The position numbers were made by a program, and so were the translations under genes. Shown in pieces: positions 53,342-64,000 of a stretch of DNA of 64,000 nucleotides (position 1 is its first letter; every line of letters begins with the position of its first letter). The notes under the pieces were generated by a model. That model was not told the origin of the DNA, searched no databases, and worked only from the letters and a program-made list of their open reading frames with translations. The stretch lies in contig NW_004450382.1 of assembly GCF_000321225.1 (NCBI RefSeq), positions 1,466,865 through 1,530,864 on the forward strand, written 5' to 3'. This DNA comes from Odobenus rosmarus divergens (Eukaryota; Chordata; Mammalia; Carnivora; Odobenidae).

Positions 53342-53479
53342 CTAAGTGCCATGGTTTTAAATACCATTTAGATACAGGTAATTCACAAATTTGTATCTCT
53401 AGTCCTGACCTTTCTCCTTAGTGTTCACCTACCCACCACTTCTAAGAAACATCTCAAATTTAATAAGACCATCATTGAA

Positions 53480-53669
53480 GGGTGCCTGGGTGGCTCAGTC
53501 GTTAAGCGTCTGCCTTCGGCTCAGGTCATGATCCCAGGGTCCTGGGATCGAGCCCTGCATTGGGCTCCCTGCTCAGCGGGAAGCCCACTCCCCCTGCTTG
53601 TGTTCCTGCTCTCGCTGTCTCTCTCTGTCAAATAAATAATTAAAATCTTTAAACAAAAACAAAAAAAAA
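53480..53669 (+). mobile_element. Carnivore SINE
   Basis: Full SINE with perfect 18-bp duplication aataagaccatcattgaa at 53462-53479 and 53670-53687. Confidence 0.95.
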
Positions 53670-53854
53670 AATAAGACCATCATTGAACTCTTAATTTTCC
53701 TGCCAGAGTCTGATTTTCCCCTTGTTGTCCCCATCTCTGTATCAGCACCAAGATGTATCTAGTGGCTCAAGAAGAAAATCTAAGAGTCCTACTTGGTTCC
53801 CTGTTTTCTACCTTCTGTAGCCAGCCCAAGACCATTGACCCCCAGAGCTGGAAG

Positions 53855-53935
53855 ACTCAATGAGATAATGTATATAAAATGTTAAACATAATGCCTGGCC
53901 CATAAAAAGAAATAAATTATAGCTATTATTTTACT
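53855..53935 (-). repeat. MIR fragment
   Basis: 'ctcaatgagataatgtatat' and 'ataatgcctggcccataaaa' match the end of a reverse MIR. Confidence 0.45.
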
Positions 53936-54236
53936 ATTATATTTACTATATAATAATTATGTGATTTTTTTAAATTTCCATAGTAGCTAACCTTTGGTTA
54001 GAGTTTTTGACACTTTTTTTAAGTTGCTGGGAAATATGCTTTTGGATACTGGTAACACAGTCCCATGAATGCTATTATATGCAAGCAACTGCAGAATTTT
54101 TTGCTTTGGCTCTTTCTTAGAGATGTGATAGTCTCTGAATGTTTTTGAAACAAATTCATTAGGACTTAATAAGACAGAAAACTCATTTTTAACTTTCCAG
54201 TGAAGGTTCATGTACTCACTTTCTAGGGATCCCCTT

Positions 54237-54292
54237 TTTAATATATATTTATATATTATATTATATATAAATATATTAAAATATATTTATAA
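54237..54292. repeat. AT-only near-palindrome
   Basis: About 55 bp almost purely A and T, near-palindromic around 54263. Could extrude a cruciform or simply be a decayed TA repeat. Confidence 0.7.
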
Positions 54293-54356
54293 GTGAATGC
54301 CTAGGAAATAGGAACTCTTTGATGACTTGAGTTAGCACCCTGTTTCTTTACTTCTT

Positions 54357-54536
54357 TTTTTTTTTTTTTTTATTTGACAGAGAGAGACACAGAGAAGGAA
54401 CACAAGCAGAGGGAACGGGAGAGGGAGAAGCAGGCTTCCCACTGAGCAGGGAGCCCAATGCGGGGCTCGATCCCAGGACCCTGGGATCATGACCTGAGCT
54501 GAAGGCAGACGCTTAACAGCTGAGCCACCCAGGCAT
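54357..54536 (-). mobile_element. Carnivore SINE, antisense
   Basis: Full antisense SINE with perfect 19-bp duplication ccctgtttctttacttctt at 54338-54356 and 54537-54555. Confidence 0.96.
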
Positions 54537-55120
54537 CCCTGTTTCTTTACTTCTTAAGCCTCTCTCAGCTCACTTGATCTGTTTTCCATTCCTGTTATCT
54601 TATTGATTTTGCCATTCATAACGTCATTAGAGGCCCTGTAGTTGCTAAATTTAATGGCTTTTGGGGGGTTTTTATTCTACTTGTGAAGGTTAAATGTGAA
54701 AATCTTTGACTTCAGTATAAATGAAAAACACTTTGTAAACTGTAAAGTAAATGTGTGTTACTAATATTGACATTCTGCTACATTAGACATTGCTAATTGG
54801 CTTGTGTGTCACTGATTTCTCCTGGGTTTTTTCTCTCTCTTATCTTTCTTTCTCTTTTGCTTATTCTTCCTTCTCCTCTGCTCATGACTTAAATGTTTCC
54901 TCAAAATTCTGTTTTTCGCACTCCTCTCATCCTAAAGGATCACGTTTTCATCATTTTTGTTCCTTGGTAGGTGGGGCCATATCCCTCCCTACATTAATTT
55001 TAGAAGAACCAGCAAACTGTGTAACACAGATACCATTGGGGAGCTATAGTGTGAAGAAAAAACTTCTATCTTATTACGTTTTTACAGGCCTTTAGGATTC
55101 TTAAATCCTAAAAGTAGAGA

Positions 55121-55547
55121 GGGGTGCCTGGGTGGCCCAGTTCGTTAAGCGTCTGCCTTCAGCTTGGGTCATGATCCTGGGGTCCTGGGACCAAGCCCCA
55201 CATCCTGGGGTCCTGGGTTCAGGCCCCACATCCGGCTCCCTCTTCAGCAGGCAGCCTGCTTCTCCCTCTCCTGCTCCCCCTGCTTGTGCTCTCTCTCTCT
55301 CTCTCTCTGTCAAATAAATAAATAAAATCTTTTTATTTATTTATTTGACAGAGAGAGAGAGAGAGACAGTGAGAGCAGGAACAGAAGCAGGGGGAGTGGG
55401 AGAGGGAGAAGCAGGCTTCCTGCTGAGCAGGGAGCCTGATGTGGGACTCGATCCCAGGACCCTGGGATCATGACCTGAGCGGAAGGCAGATGCTTAATGA
55501 CTGAGCCAACCAGGCACCCTAAATAAATAAAATCTTTAAAAAAAAAA
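55121..55547 (+). mobile_element. Carnivore SINE with a second SINE in its tail
   Basis: Sense SINE at 55121-55332; its A tail continues at 55520-55547 after the antisense insertion. It has an internal 28-bp tandem duplication (55176-55203 and 55204-55231). Confidence 0.93.
55333..55519 (-). mobile_element. Carnivore SINE, antisense, nested in a SINE tail
   Basis: Inserted in the tail of the SINE at 55121, giving a tail-to-tail inverted pair. Perfect 18-bp duplication taaataaataaaatcttt at 55315-55332 and 55520-55537, made of SINE tail sequence. Confidence 0.94.
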
Positions 55548-56704
55548 AAAGGTAGGGAAAGTAACTCTTTTATGACCTGAATATTTATGCATCTTTCTTA
55601 ATGCCACACTGTTCCAAATTTTTTGCCTCTTGAATTACATTTTAAGGATTTCCTGCCGCCTGGTATTCATAAAGGACTCTGTAATTGGTAGGAGCTCACA
55701 GTCCCTGTGGAAGGAGAAAACATCCAATAGACTAAATATCCAAAGGGACTAAAATGACTCCTGAGAGCATCTTTGCCTTAGCTTATATCCTTCCCCTTGT
55801 TTGGGATACACCCTCCCTCCATCTCTCTGCCCAAAGAACTCCTATTTATCACTTACTCATCTTTTAAAATGAAGTTATACATGTATACAGATTAAAACGT
55901 CAAATACTTCTACAAACTTTAAAATAAAAAATAGTATTCCCTTGCCCCATTCCTTCACGTTGCCAATTCCCACTTCTCAGAAAGAGCAATTTTAAATCTT
56001 TTGGCTGCCCTTCCTAATATGCCCTCATATTTCGGAATAACTGTTCTTTCTTGATTTTTACATTCTAGATATATCTTTTATCTTCCTACAATGAAAGATG
56101 AGGATTTACCTCTCTAAGGATCAAACCCTTAGTATTCTTTCCCAGATAGGGCTTCTTCTTCTTTTCAATATGGATAGGCTGAGAAGGTTGCAGATATTTA
56201 AGTTCTGCTTCCTTTTTAACAATCCCATCTTTAAATTATTTCTCTCTTCTCACATTTTACTATAAGTAGTCAAGAGGAACCAGGCTACTCTTTCAATACT
56301 TCACTTAGATATTTCCTCAGCTAATTTCATTACTCAAAAGTTCTACCTTCTGCTAGGGCATGAACACAATTTAGCCAAGTGCTTTGCCACTATATAACAA
56401 GGAACACCTTTCCAACAGTTTCCACTAACGTTCCTCATTTCCATCTGAGACCTCATCAGAATGGCCTTTACCTTCCATATTTCTACCAACACTCTGTTCA
56501 GGATTACTAAGGAGATTAAGACTTTACAAGTCTCCTCTTTTCTTTCTGGGACCTCACCAAAATCATCTTTAAAGGTCTGGTCACAGCAGCATAGGCTTTT
56601 TTAGCATGCAATTCAAGATTCTTCCAGCCTCTACCCTTCACTCAGTTCCAAAGCTGCTTTCACACTTTCAGGTATTTGTTATAGCAGCACCCCACTTCTT
56701 GTAC

Positions 56705-57175
56705 TAGTTTCTGTCTTAGTCTGTTTGGGGTGCTACAAAAGAATATCATAGACCAGGTGACTTACAAGCAAAAGAAATTTATTTCTCACAGTTCTGGAGG
56801 CTGGGAAGTCCCAAGATCAAGTGATCAGTAGATTTGGTGTCAAGCGAGGGCCCACTTCCAAGCTTACGGGTAGCCATCTTTTTTTTTTTTTTTTTTAAAG
56901 ATTTCATTTATTTATTTATTTATTTGAGAGAGGGAGAGAGAGAGAGAAACAGCATGAGAGGGGAGAGGGCCAGAGGGAGAAGCAGGCTCCCCGCTGAGCC
57001 AGGAGTCCGTTGCGGGACTTGATCCCAGGACTTCGGGATCATGACCTGAGCCGAAGGCAGTCGCTTAACCAACTGAACCACCCAGGTGCCCCCAGGTAGC
57101 CATCTTTTCACCGCGTCCTCCCATGGTTGAAAGAACAAGGGTTCTCATGAGAGGTCTCATTCTCATTGAGTCTAC
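56705..57175 (+). repeat. Ancient interspersed repeat split by a SINE
   Basis: 'cttagtctgtttggggtgct', 'agttctggaggctgggaagt' and, after the SINE at 56883, 'ccatcttttcaccgcgtcct' are phrases of a common mammalian repeat; family not named. Followed by a short TATACA-rich stretch to about 57215. Confidence 0.55.
56883..57094 (-). mobile_element. Carnivore SINE, antisense
   Basis: Full antisense SINE with perfect 14-bp duplication ggtagccatctttt at 56869-56882 and 57095-57108. Confidence 0.95.
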
Positions 57176-57290
57176 AGCTCCCAATATATACATACACACA
57201 TATATACATACCATGAACTTTTCCCTCCTTCTCTCAAATAATGGTATTATGATTTGAGGTTAGATCAAAATCAAATGTTTACATTATTAT

Positions 57291-57473
57291 TTTTTTAAAA
57301 GATTTTATTTATTTGTTTGAAAGAGAGAAAGTGAGTGAGAGAGCATGAGCGGGGAGGTGGGGGGAGAAGCAGGCTCCCCTGCTGAGCAGGGAGCCCAACG
57401 TGGGCCTCCATCCTCCTGGGATCATGACCTCAACAAAGGCAGTTGCTCAACTGACTGAGCCACCCAGGCACCC
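57291..57473 (-). mobile_element. Carnivore SINE, antisense
   Basis: Full antisense SINE with perfect 19-bp duplication caaatgtttacattattat at 57272-57290 and 57474-57492. Confidence 0.96.
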
Positions 57474-57789
57474 CAAATGTTTACATTATTATGACTAAAT
57501 AAATATTTGTAACACAGTCATACAGTATACTAACACTACACTTACTTTGTTATACAATTTTTTTTCCCCTTCAGGAATTAATAATTACTTTTATTTGTTT
57601 GTTGTTTGAGTTTTAGGGAGATTGTAGATTTTTCTGATTTTTGTTATCATTAATTTACCCCCAAATTGTCTACCAGTAATTTAAAATCTTCATATAACAT
57701 ATTTGATCACATCAAATAATCTATCAATTTTATTAGCTTGTTAGAGACATTTCTTCCAGAACCGTCTATTTTCCTATCCCTGGTTTAGA

Positions 57790-58260
57790 ATGTTTGCTTT
57801 CTAAACCTGCTGCAGAGTCGTCATGTAGATACTGCTCTTTACTATCATTCTAGGACTTCCCCTTTTCTTTCTCCTATGTGGACCCCCTGTTTTCTGAATG
57901 CAACATCTTCCTCTCTGTGGATTTACTTTCTTGCTTTGGTGGAGTACATTTTCCAGTAGCTTCCTCAGATACGGTACATGGAAGATGAATTTTCCATAAT
58001 TGATAAATTTTGCATTGCTGAATTTTACCCTCACTTTTGATCAGTACTTTGATAGGTGTATAATTCTAGGTTGGAAAACTTGTCCTTTTCCCTTAGAATT
58101 TTGAAGACATTTCTCCATGGTCCTCCAGCTTCCACTTGTCATTGCGAAGTACCAGGCCATTCTGGTTCAGGAGAATGTCATGTCTTTTCTCTGTGGAATC
58201 ATATGTTTTCTCTTTGTCATCCTTAATCTGAAATTTCACACTGATATCACTTACTGTTGG
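57790..58260. repeat. Possible ancient L1-related sequence
   Basis: 'gtataattctaggttggaaa', 'agaattttgaagacatttct' and 'tccagcttccacttgtcatt' recall an old L1-associated repeat. Neither family nor strand is settled. Confidence 0.35.
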
Positions 58261-59355
58261 TCTTCTAAATGTTTTTTAAATCTAATCTGCTTGGAGAAGT
58301 TAAGATGGAGGAGTGGTAGTGGGACCTTGGGCTTGCCTTGTCCCTGGAACATAGCTAGATCAACATCAAATAACTTTGAACAACTAGGAAATTGATCTGA
58401 GGATTAAGAAAACAGTCTGCACAATTGGGAGAGAACATGGCAGTTGCAAGGTTTGGACACGTGAATTGGGGGAGAGAAAAGCCAAAGTGCTGTGGTGGGG
58501 AGGGAGCCTTTTCAGGGAGAGAGAGCGTGAGTGGGAGAGAGACCAACGAGTCGGGTTACCACAAGACAGCAAGATGCCGTGTGTGGGGATCCCCTGGGTT
58601 GCACTGGGAGAGAACGTTCCCGTTCCTAGAGTACATTTGGAAGAGGGTATATTGCCTCTCCAAGGACAAAAGACCTGCCAGGCATCATGGAGCGGCCATT
58701 CAACACCAGGAGACAGAGGTGGGCACAGAGGGCAGATAACCTGGTTGCAGCTTTTGGCAGTGCTTCACCATAGACTCCAGGCACCTGCACAGCCATGGGA
58801 CTGCTTTTCTGGGACTGAACAGTGCTGGCCACAGCACTGTGACGCTCTCCTCTGAGGGAAGGGAGTGTTCCGCACCTTGCTGAGTCCTTTAAGATCTGGA
58901 GTTTTGAATCCCAGCCTTCAGCCAGAAATAAAACACAAGAGAACTGTGGTGCTGGGATCTGACAAAAGCCTGGGACACAGGAGGGGAGATTGTTAGCTTT
59001 TCTGTGAGGGCCTCCTGAACTGTGGTGGCCTCAAGTTCCACTCCCTGGGGGACAAGAAGGCAGGGTGATGCCATCTTCCACTCTTAATTCCAGCCCTCTC
59101 ACCAGGTCTGTCAGACTTCAGAGAGAAACACAGAGCCCCCAGGGGAGGCTGGAGTTCTTACACCAAACCCCTCCACCCTACGCCTGGCAGGGGCATCTTT
59201 ACTAGGGCAGGTCTGACTGTGAGGCAGCACAGTGGGCCTCTCCCCCAGGGGACCAACACAGGCCCCCTGTATATACCAAGTCTGTTGATCAGAGAGTGCT
59301 CCAAAGCATCAACTTCATTTCTGGTATAGGACAAGGCCATTTTTTTTTTCCTTTT

Positions 59356-59758
59356 GGAATCAGGCTTATGGTTTTTTGTTTATTTGTTGGTTGGTTGGTT
59401 GGTTGGTTTCTTTTTCTCATCTTTTGGATCAGGCTTCTTTTTTTTTTTTTTCATTTCTTTTTCTTTTTTTTTTTTCTTTTTAGAGAGGGGGAGGGAGGAA
59501 GGACAAAAGGAGAGGGAGAGAGGGAATCCTAAGCAGGTTCCATGCACAGCACAGAGCCCACACTGGGCTTGATCTCACGACCCTGAGGTCATGACTTGAG
59601 CCAAAATCAAGAACCCAACCCTTAACTGACTGAGCCACCCAGGCGCCCCTCCTTCTTTCTTTCTTTTTCTTTGGAATCAGGCTTATAGTTTTTTGTCTCT
59701 TTGCTTTTTTGTTCCTTTTCCTTTTCTCTTTTCTTGGATCAGGCTTTTTTTTTTTTCC
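59356..59758 (+). repeat. Degenerate repeat in the L1 5'UTR
   Basis: Four copies of gga(a)tcaggctt at 59356, 59426, 59673 and 59736, each followed by pyrimidine-rich sequence. With the SINE removed the spacing is about 60-70 bp, consistent with a tandem 5'UTR repeat. Confidence 0.7.
59461..59649 (-). mobile_element. Carnivore SINE, antisense, in L1 5'UTR
   Basis: Ends with 'gagccacccaggcgcccc'. The left end merges with T-rich L1 sequence, so its duplication cannot be delimited. Confidence 0.88.
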
Positions 59759-61097
59759 CCAGCCTTATCTTAAGAAACAAATCAAAACACACCTAATTAA
59801 AGGTCCAGACACTCCCCACTGCAAGCAAGGAGGAACTCTGCAGAGGATTGACCTGTGTGAAAGAGCAAACAAAACACAACAGCAGAGTGCACATAGCATA
59901 CACCAGAAACACTTCCTGAAGTGCTAGTCCCCAGACAGTGTATGGCCCCTTAATACTCTTACTCTTAATATAGTATTACTCTCAGGAGCAAGAAATGTGA
60001 CAAACTTTCATAACACACAAAAGACAGACACCCAGACATAATGACAAGATGGAGGAATTCTCCCCAAAAGAAAGATCAAGAAGAAATCACAGCCAGGGAT
60101 TTGCTCAAAACAGATATAAGCAATGTATCTGAACAAGAATTTAGAAAAACAGTCATGAGAATACTAGCTGGGGCTTGAAAGAACCATAGAAAACACCAGA
60201 GAAACACTTGCTTCAGAGATAAAAGACTTAAAAACTAGTCAGGCCAAAATAAAAAATGCTATAACTGAGATGAAAAACCGACTAGATGTAAAAGACAAAA
60301 TTATGGAAAATAATGAAGCTGAAAAGAGGAGGGAAAGAAAACTATTAGAGCACAAATATAGACTTAGGGAATTCAGTGATTCCACAAAGCATAGTAATCG
60401 GTGTCATAGGAGTCCCAGAAGACAAAGAGCAGGAAGAGGGAGTAGAAGGTTTATTTGAACAAATTATAGCTGAGAACGGCCTAATCTGGAAAGGAAACAG
60501 GCATTCAAGGCCAAGAGGCACAGAGAACTCCCCTCAAGATCAACAAAAATAGGTCAACACCAAGACATATCAGAGAGAAACTTGCAAAATACCCAGATAG
60601 AGAATTCTGAAAGCAGCTAGGGATAAAAGGTCCTTAACTTACAAGGGTAGACGCATAAGGCTGGTAGCAGACCTGTCCACATAAACTTGGCAGACCAGAA
60701 GAGAGTGGCATGTTATATTCAACATGCTAAGTGGGAAAAATATGCAGCCAAGAATACTTTATCCAGCAAGGCTGTCATTCAAAATAGGAGAGAGAAAAAG
60801 TTTCCAAGACAAGCAAAAAACTAAAGGAGTTCATGAACATTAAATAATCTGTGCAAGAAATATTAAAGGGGCTCCCCTTTGAGCAGGAAAGAGAGACCAA
60901 AAGCCAAAAAGACTAAAAAGGAACAATCTACAGGAACAGTGCCTTTACAGGACATACAATGGCACTAAATTCATATCTATCAATAATTACTGTCAATGTA
61001 AATGGACTAAATGCTCCAATCAAAACACATATGGTATCAGAATAGATTAAAAAAAAAAAAGACCCATCGATATACTGCTTACAAGAGACTCATTTTA

Positions 61098-61131
61098 TTT
61101 TTTTTAATTTTCTTTTATTATGTTCAGTTAG
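61098..61131 (-). mobile_element. 34-bp L1 3'-tail insertion with 16-bp TSD
   Basis: The reverse complement reads 'gaacataataaaag', then 'aaaatt' and an A run, like the 3' end of the L1 at 31410-31436. Flanked by perfect caagagactcatttta at 61082-61097 and 61132-61147, which duplicates L1 ORF2 sequence. Confidence 0.8.
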
Positions 61132-61447
61132 CAAGAGACTCATTTTAGACCCAAAGACACCTCTAAATTGAAAGTGAGTTGGTGGAGAACAATCTATTAT
61201 GCTAATGGACATCAAAAGAAATCTGAAGTAGCCATCCTTATATCAGACAAATTAGATTTTATAACAAAGACTGTAATAAGAGATGGAGAAGGGTACTATA
61301 TCATAATAAAGGGGTCTATCCAACAAGAAGATCTAACAATTTTAAATATTTATGCCCCCAACTTGGAAGCATATGCTCTCAACTTGGGAGCTAAATGTAT
61401 AAATCAATTAGTAACAAACTTAAACTCATTGATAATAATACAATAAT

Positions 61448-61662
61448 CGGGATACCTGGGTGGCTCAGTCAGTTAAGTGTCTGCCTTTGGCTCAGGTCAT
61501 GATCCCAAGGTCCTGGGATTAAGTCCCACATCAGGCTCCTTGCTCAGCAGGGAGCCTGCTTCTCCCTCTACCTGCTTCTCCCCCCTGCTTGTGCTCTCTC
61601 TCTCTTTCAGACAAATAAATAAATAAAATCTAAAAAAAAAAAGAAAAAGATATTAAAAAAAA
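61448..61662 (+). mobile_element. Carnivore SINE in L1 ORF2
   Basis: Full SINE with a long impure A tail; host sequence 'aataat' is repeated on both sides. Confidence 0.92.
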
Positions 61663-62500
61663 ATAATAGTAGGGACTTTAATACCCCACTCACAGCAGAA
61701 TGCACATTCTTTTCAAGTGCACTTGGAACATGCTCCAAAATAGATCACATACTGGGTCACAGATCGGGCCTCAACTGGTACAAAAAGATTGAGATCACAC
61801 CATGCATATTTTCAGACCACAACACTGTGAAACTTGAAGTCAATTACAAGAAAAAATTTGGAAGGACCACAAAATACATGGAGGTTAAAAAATATCCTAC
61901 TAAAGAATGGATTAACCAGGAAATTAAAGAAATTTAAAAATACATGGAAGCAAATGAAAATGAAAACATGACAGTCCAAAACCTTTGGGATGCAGCAAGA
62001 GGGAAGTATATAGCAATACAGGCTTTCCTCAAGAAGCAAGAAAAGTCTCCAAATACACAATTTAACCTTATACCTACAGGAGCTGGGAAAAGAACAGCAA
62101 ATAAAGCCTAAAACCAGCAGAAGAAGGGAAATAATTAAGAGAGCAGAATTAAATGATATAGAAAATTTTTAAAAAAACAGAACAGATCAACAAGAGCTGG
62201 TTCTTTGAAAGAATTAACAAGATTGATAAACCCCTAGCCAGACTCATCAAAAGAAAAGAAAAAGGACCCACATAAAATCATGAATGAAGGAGGAGAAATC
62301 ACAACCAACACTGCAGAAATACAAACAACTATAAAGAGGATATTATGAACAATTTTATGCCAACAAGTTAGGCAATCTGGAAGAAATGGATAAATTCCTA
62401 GAAACATATAAACTACCAAAACTGAAACAGGAAGAAAGAAAAATCTGAACAGACCCATAACCAGCAAAGAAATTGAATCAGTAATCAAAAACCTCCCAAC

Positions 62501-62700
62501 AGGGCACCTGGGTGGCTCAGTTGGTTAAGTGACTGCTTTCAGCTCAGGTCATGATCCCGGAGTCCTGGGATCGAGTCCCCACATCGGGCTCCTGGCTCAG
62601 CAGGGAGCCTACTTCTCCCTCTGACCCTCTCCCCTCTCACGCTGTTTCTCTCTCTCTCTCTCTCTCTCTCAAATAAATAAATAAAATCTTTAAAAAAACA
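62501..62700 (+). mobile_element. Carnivore SINE in L1 ORF2
   Basis: Full SINE with duplication aaaaacctcccaac / aaaaaccctcccaac at 62487-62500 and 62701-62715. Confidence 0.95.
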
Positions 62701-63704
62701 AAAAACCCTCCCAACAAACAAGAGTCCAGGGCTGGATGGTTTCCCAGGGGAATTCTACCAAGCATTTAAAGAAGAATTAATACCTATTCTTCTGAAACTG
62801 TTCCCAAAAATAGAAATGGAATGAAAATTTCCAAACTCATTCTATGAGGCCAGCATTACCTTGATTCCAAAACCAAAGACCCCACTAAAAGGGAGAATTA
62901 CAGACCAATATCCTTGATGAACATGGATGCAGAAATTCTCAACAAGACACTAGCTAGTCGAATCCAACAGTACATTAAAAGATTTGTTCACCACAATCAA
63001 ATGGGATTTATTCCTGGGCTGTGGGGTGGTTCAACACCTGCAAATCAATCAATGTAATACACCAGGTTAATCAAAGAAAGGATAAAAACCATATGGTCCT
63101 CTCAACAGATGCAGAGAAAGCATTTGGCAAAATACAGCATCCTTTCTTGATTAAAAAAAGAAAACTCAAGAAAGTAGGGATAGAGGGAATGTACCTCAAC
63201 ATCATAAAGGCCATATATGGAAGACCCACAGCTAATACCATCCTCAATGGGGAAAAACCAAGAGCTTTTCCCCTAACGTCAGAAAGACAACAGAGATGTC
63301 CACTGTCACCACTATTGTTCAGCATAGTACTGGAAGTCGTAGCCTTAGTAATCAGACACCAAAAAGAAATAAAACACATCCAAATCAGCAAGGAAGAAGT
63401 CAAACTTTCACTATTTGCAGACGACATGATACTCTATATAGAAAACTCAAAAGACTCCACCAAAAAATTGCTAGAACTGATACAGGAATTCAGCAGATTT
63501 GCAGGATATAAAATCAACACACAGAAGTCTGTTGCCTTTCTGTACATGCATAATAGGAGAAATCAAGGAATCGATCCCATTTACAGTTGCACTAAAACCC
63601 ATAAGATACCTAGGAATAAATCTTACCAAAGAGGTAAAAGATCTCTGAAAACTATAGAACACCTATGAAAGCAGTTGAAGAAGATACAAAGAAATGGAAA
63701 AACA

Positions 63705-63892
63705 GGGATGCCTGGGTGGCTCAGTTGGTTAAAAGTCTGCCTTCAGCTCAGGTCATAATCCCCGGGTCCTGGGATTGAGTCCCACATTGGGCTTCTTGCT
63801 CAGTGGGGAGCCTGCTTCTTCCTCTCTGCCTGCCACTCCCCCTCCTTGTGCTCTCTCTGACAAATAAATAATTAAAATCTTAAAAAAAAAAG
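63705..63892 (+). mobile_element. Carnivore SINE in L1 ORF2
   Basis: Full SINE with perfect 17-bp duplication aaagaaatggaaaaaca at 63688-63704 and 63893-63909. Confidence 0.96.
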
Positions 63893-64000
63893 AAAGAAAT
63901 GGAAAAACATTTCATGCTCATGGATTGGAAGAACAAATATTGTGAAGATGTCTATGCTACCTAGAGCAATCTACACATTTAATGCAATCCCTATCAAAAT

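Larger units (their letters stand above)
51611..53830 (+). repeat. L2 reverse-transcriptase region, in pieces
   Basis: After removing the L1 at 51698 and the SINEs at 53147 and 53480, the pieces are colinear with an L2 ORF2 part. A diverged 'FNKIDYA' at about 52930 stands where L2 has its FDTVDH-like reverse-transcriptase motif, and 'ttaaataccatttagataca' is near 53356. Heavily decayed. Confidence 0.5.
58290..64000 (+). mobile_element. Carnivore L1 with 5'UTR, running off the window
   Basis: Starts at about 58290-58301 with 'taagatggagga', the form of a carnivore L1 5'UTR, then a GC-rich 5'UTR with pyrimidine tracts, ORF1 fragments from about 60046, ORF2 from the ATG at 60958, and a reverse transcriptase reading 63021-63668 that is open for 215 codons and includes '[16 protein letters not shown]'. 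Interrupted by SINEs at 59461, 61448, 62501 and 63705 and by a 34-bp L1 tail insertion at 61098. It also carries point frameshifts and stops, so it is inactive. Confidence 0.85.

Noticed and set aside
58425..58855. Overlapping 104- and 129-codon frames
   Set aside because: They lie in the GC-rich L1 5'UTR, have low-complexity composition, and no family is recognised.
63021..63668. 215-codon reverse transcriptase frame as a host gene
   Set aside because: Clear L1 ORF2 with the FADD motif and colinear L1 on both sides; not a domesticated gene.

Overview
This is a gene-poor stretch of a carnivoran mammal genome. The diagnostic signal is about 30 copies of the tRNA-Lys-derived carnivore SINE (head near 'cctgggtggctcag', pyrimidine-rich middle, A-rich tail with 'aataaataaaatctt'). 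Together with carnivore-type L1 elements, this points to Carnivora. The sequence variants of the SINE suggest a caniform of the bear, pinniped or mustelid type, but the species cannot be fixed from the sequence alone.

The only multi-exon gene is on the + strand. Three internal coding exons (35645-36001, 47321-47469, 48705-48855) have consensus splice sites and matching phases (1-1, 1-0, 0-1). They encode the SWIM zinc finger and following region of a ZSWIM5/ZSWIM6-type protein, and my recollection of the paralogues favours ZSWIM5. Everything before 35644 is taken to be the 3' part of the large first intron, and everything after 48855 an intron running off the window. Exon 1 and later exons are not here.

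The second recognisable coding sequence is an intronless, full-length GOLGA7 (GCP16) retrocopy in the second intron (44167-46064; ORF 44227-44640). It has an A-rich tail and an 11-bp target-site duplication. The ORF is uninterrupted, but one of the two palmitoylated cysteines is a serine.

The rest is layered retroelement history. (1) About 4.4-11.5 kb: an old antisense L1 hit by a younger L1 with a twin-priming inversion. (2) 11.7-13.1 kb: an old sense L1. (3) 27.5-34.8 kb: a sense L1 carrying five SINEs and a nested younger L1 3' end, inside which lies the 402-bp assembly gap. (4) 51.6-53.8 kb: an ancient L2 reverse-transcriptase fragment hit by an antisense L1 3' end with a 17-bp target duplication and by two SINEs. 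(5) 53.1-57.5 kb: a dense, mixed-orientation SINE cluster with one tail-to-tail inverted pair. (6) About 58.3-64 kb: a sense L1 with a probable 5'UTR, ORF1 and ORF2 fragments, four SINEs and a 34-bp antisense L1 tail insertion. L2, MIR and MER5 relics fill much of the remainder. A repeat-poor island at about 15.9-19.6 kb is the best candidate for conserved regulatory DNA.

No rRNA, tRNA gene, CRISPR array, operon or phage feature was seen, and nothing looks like a new biological system. The interest lies in the retrotransposition events and the retrocopy. Family names were assigned by reading and memory, with no database search.
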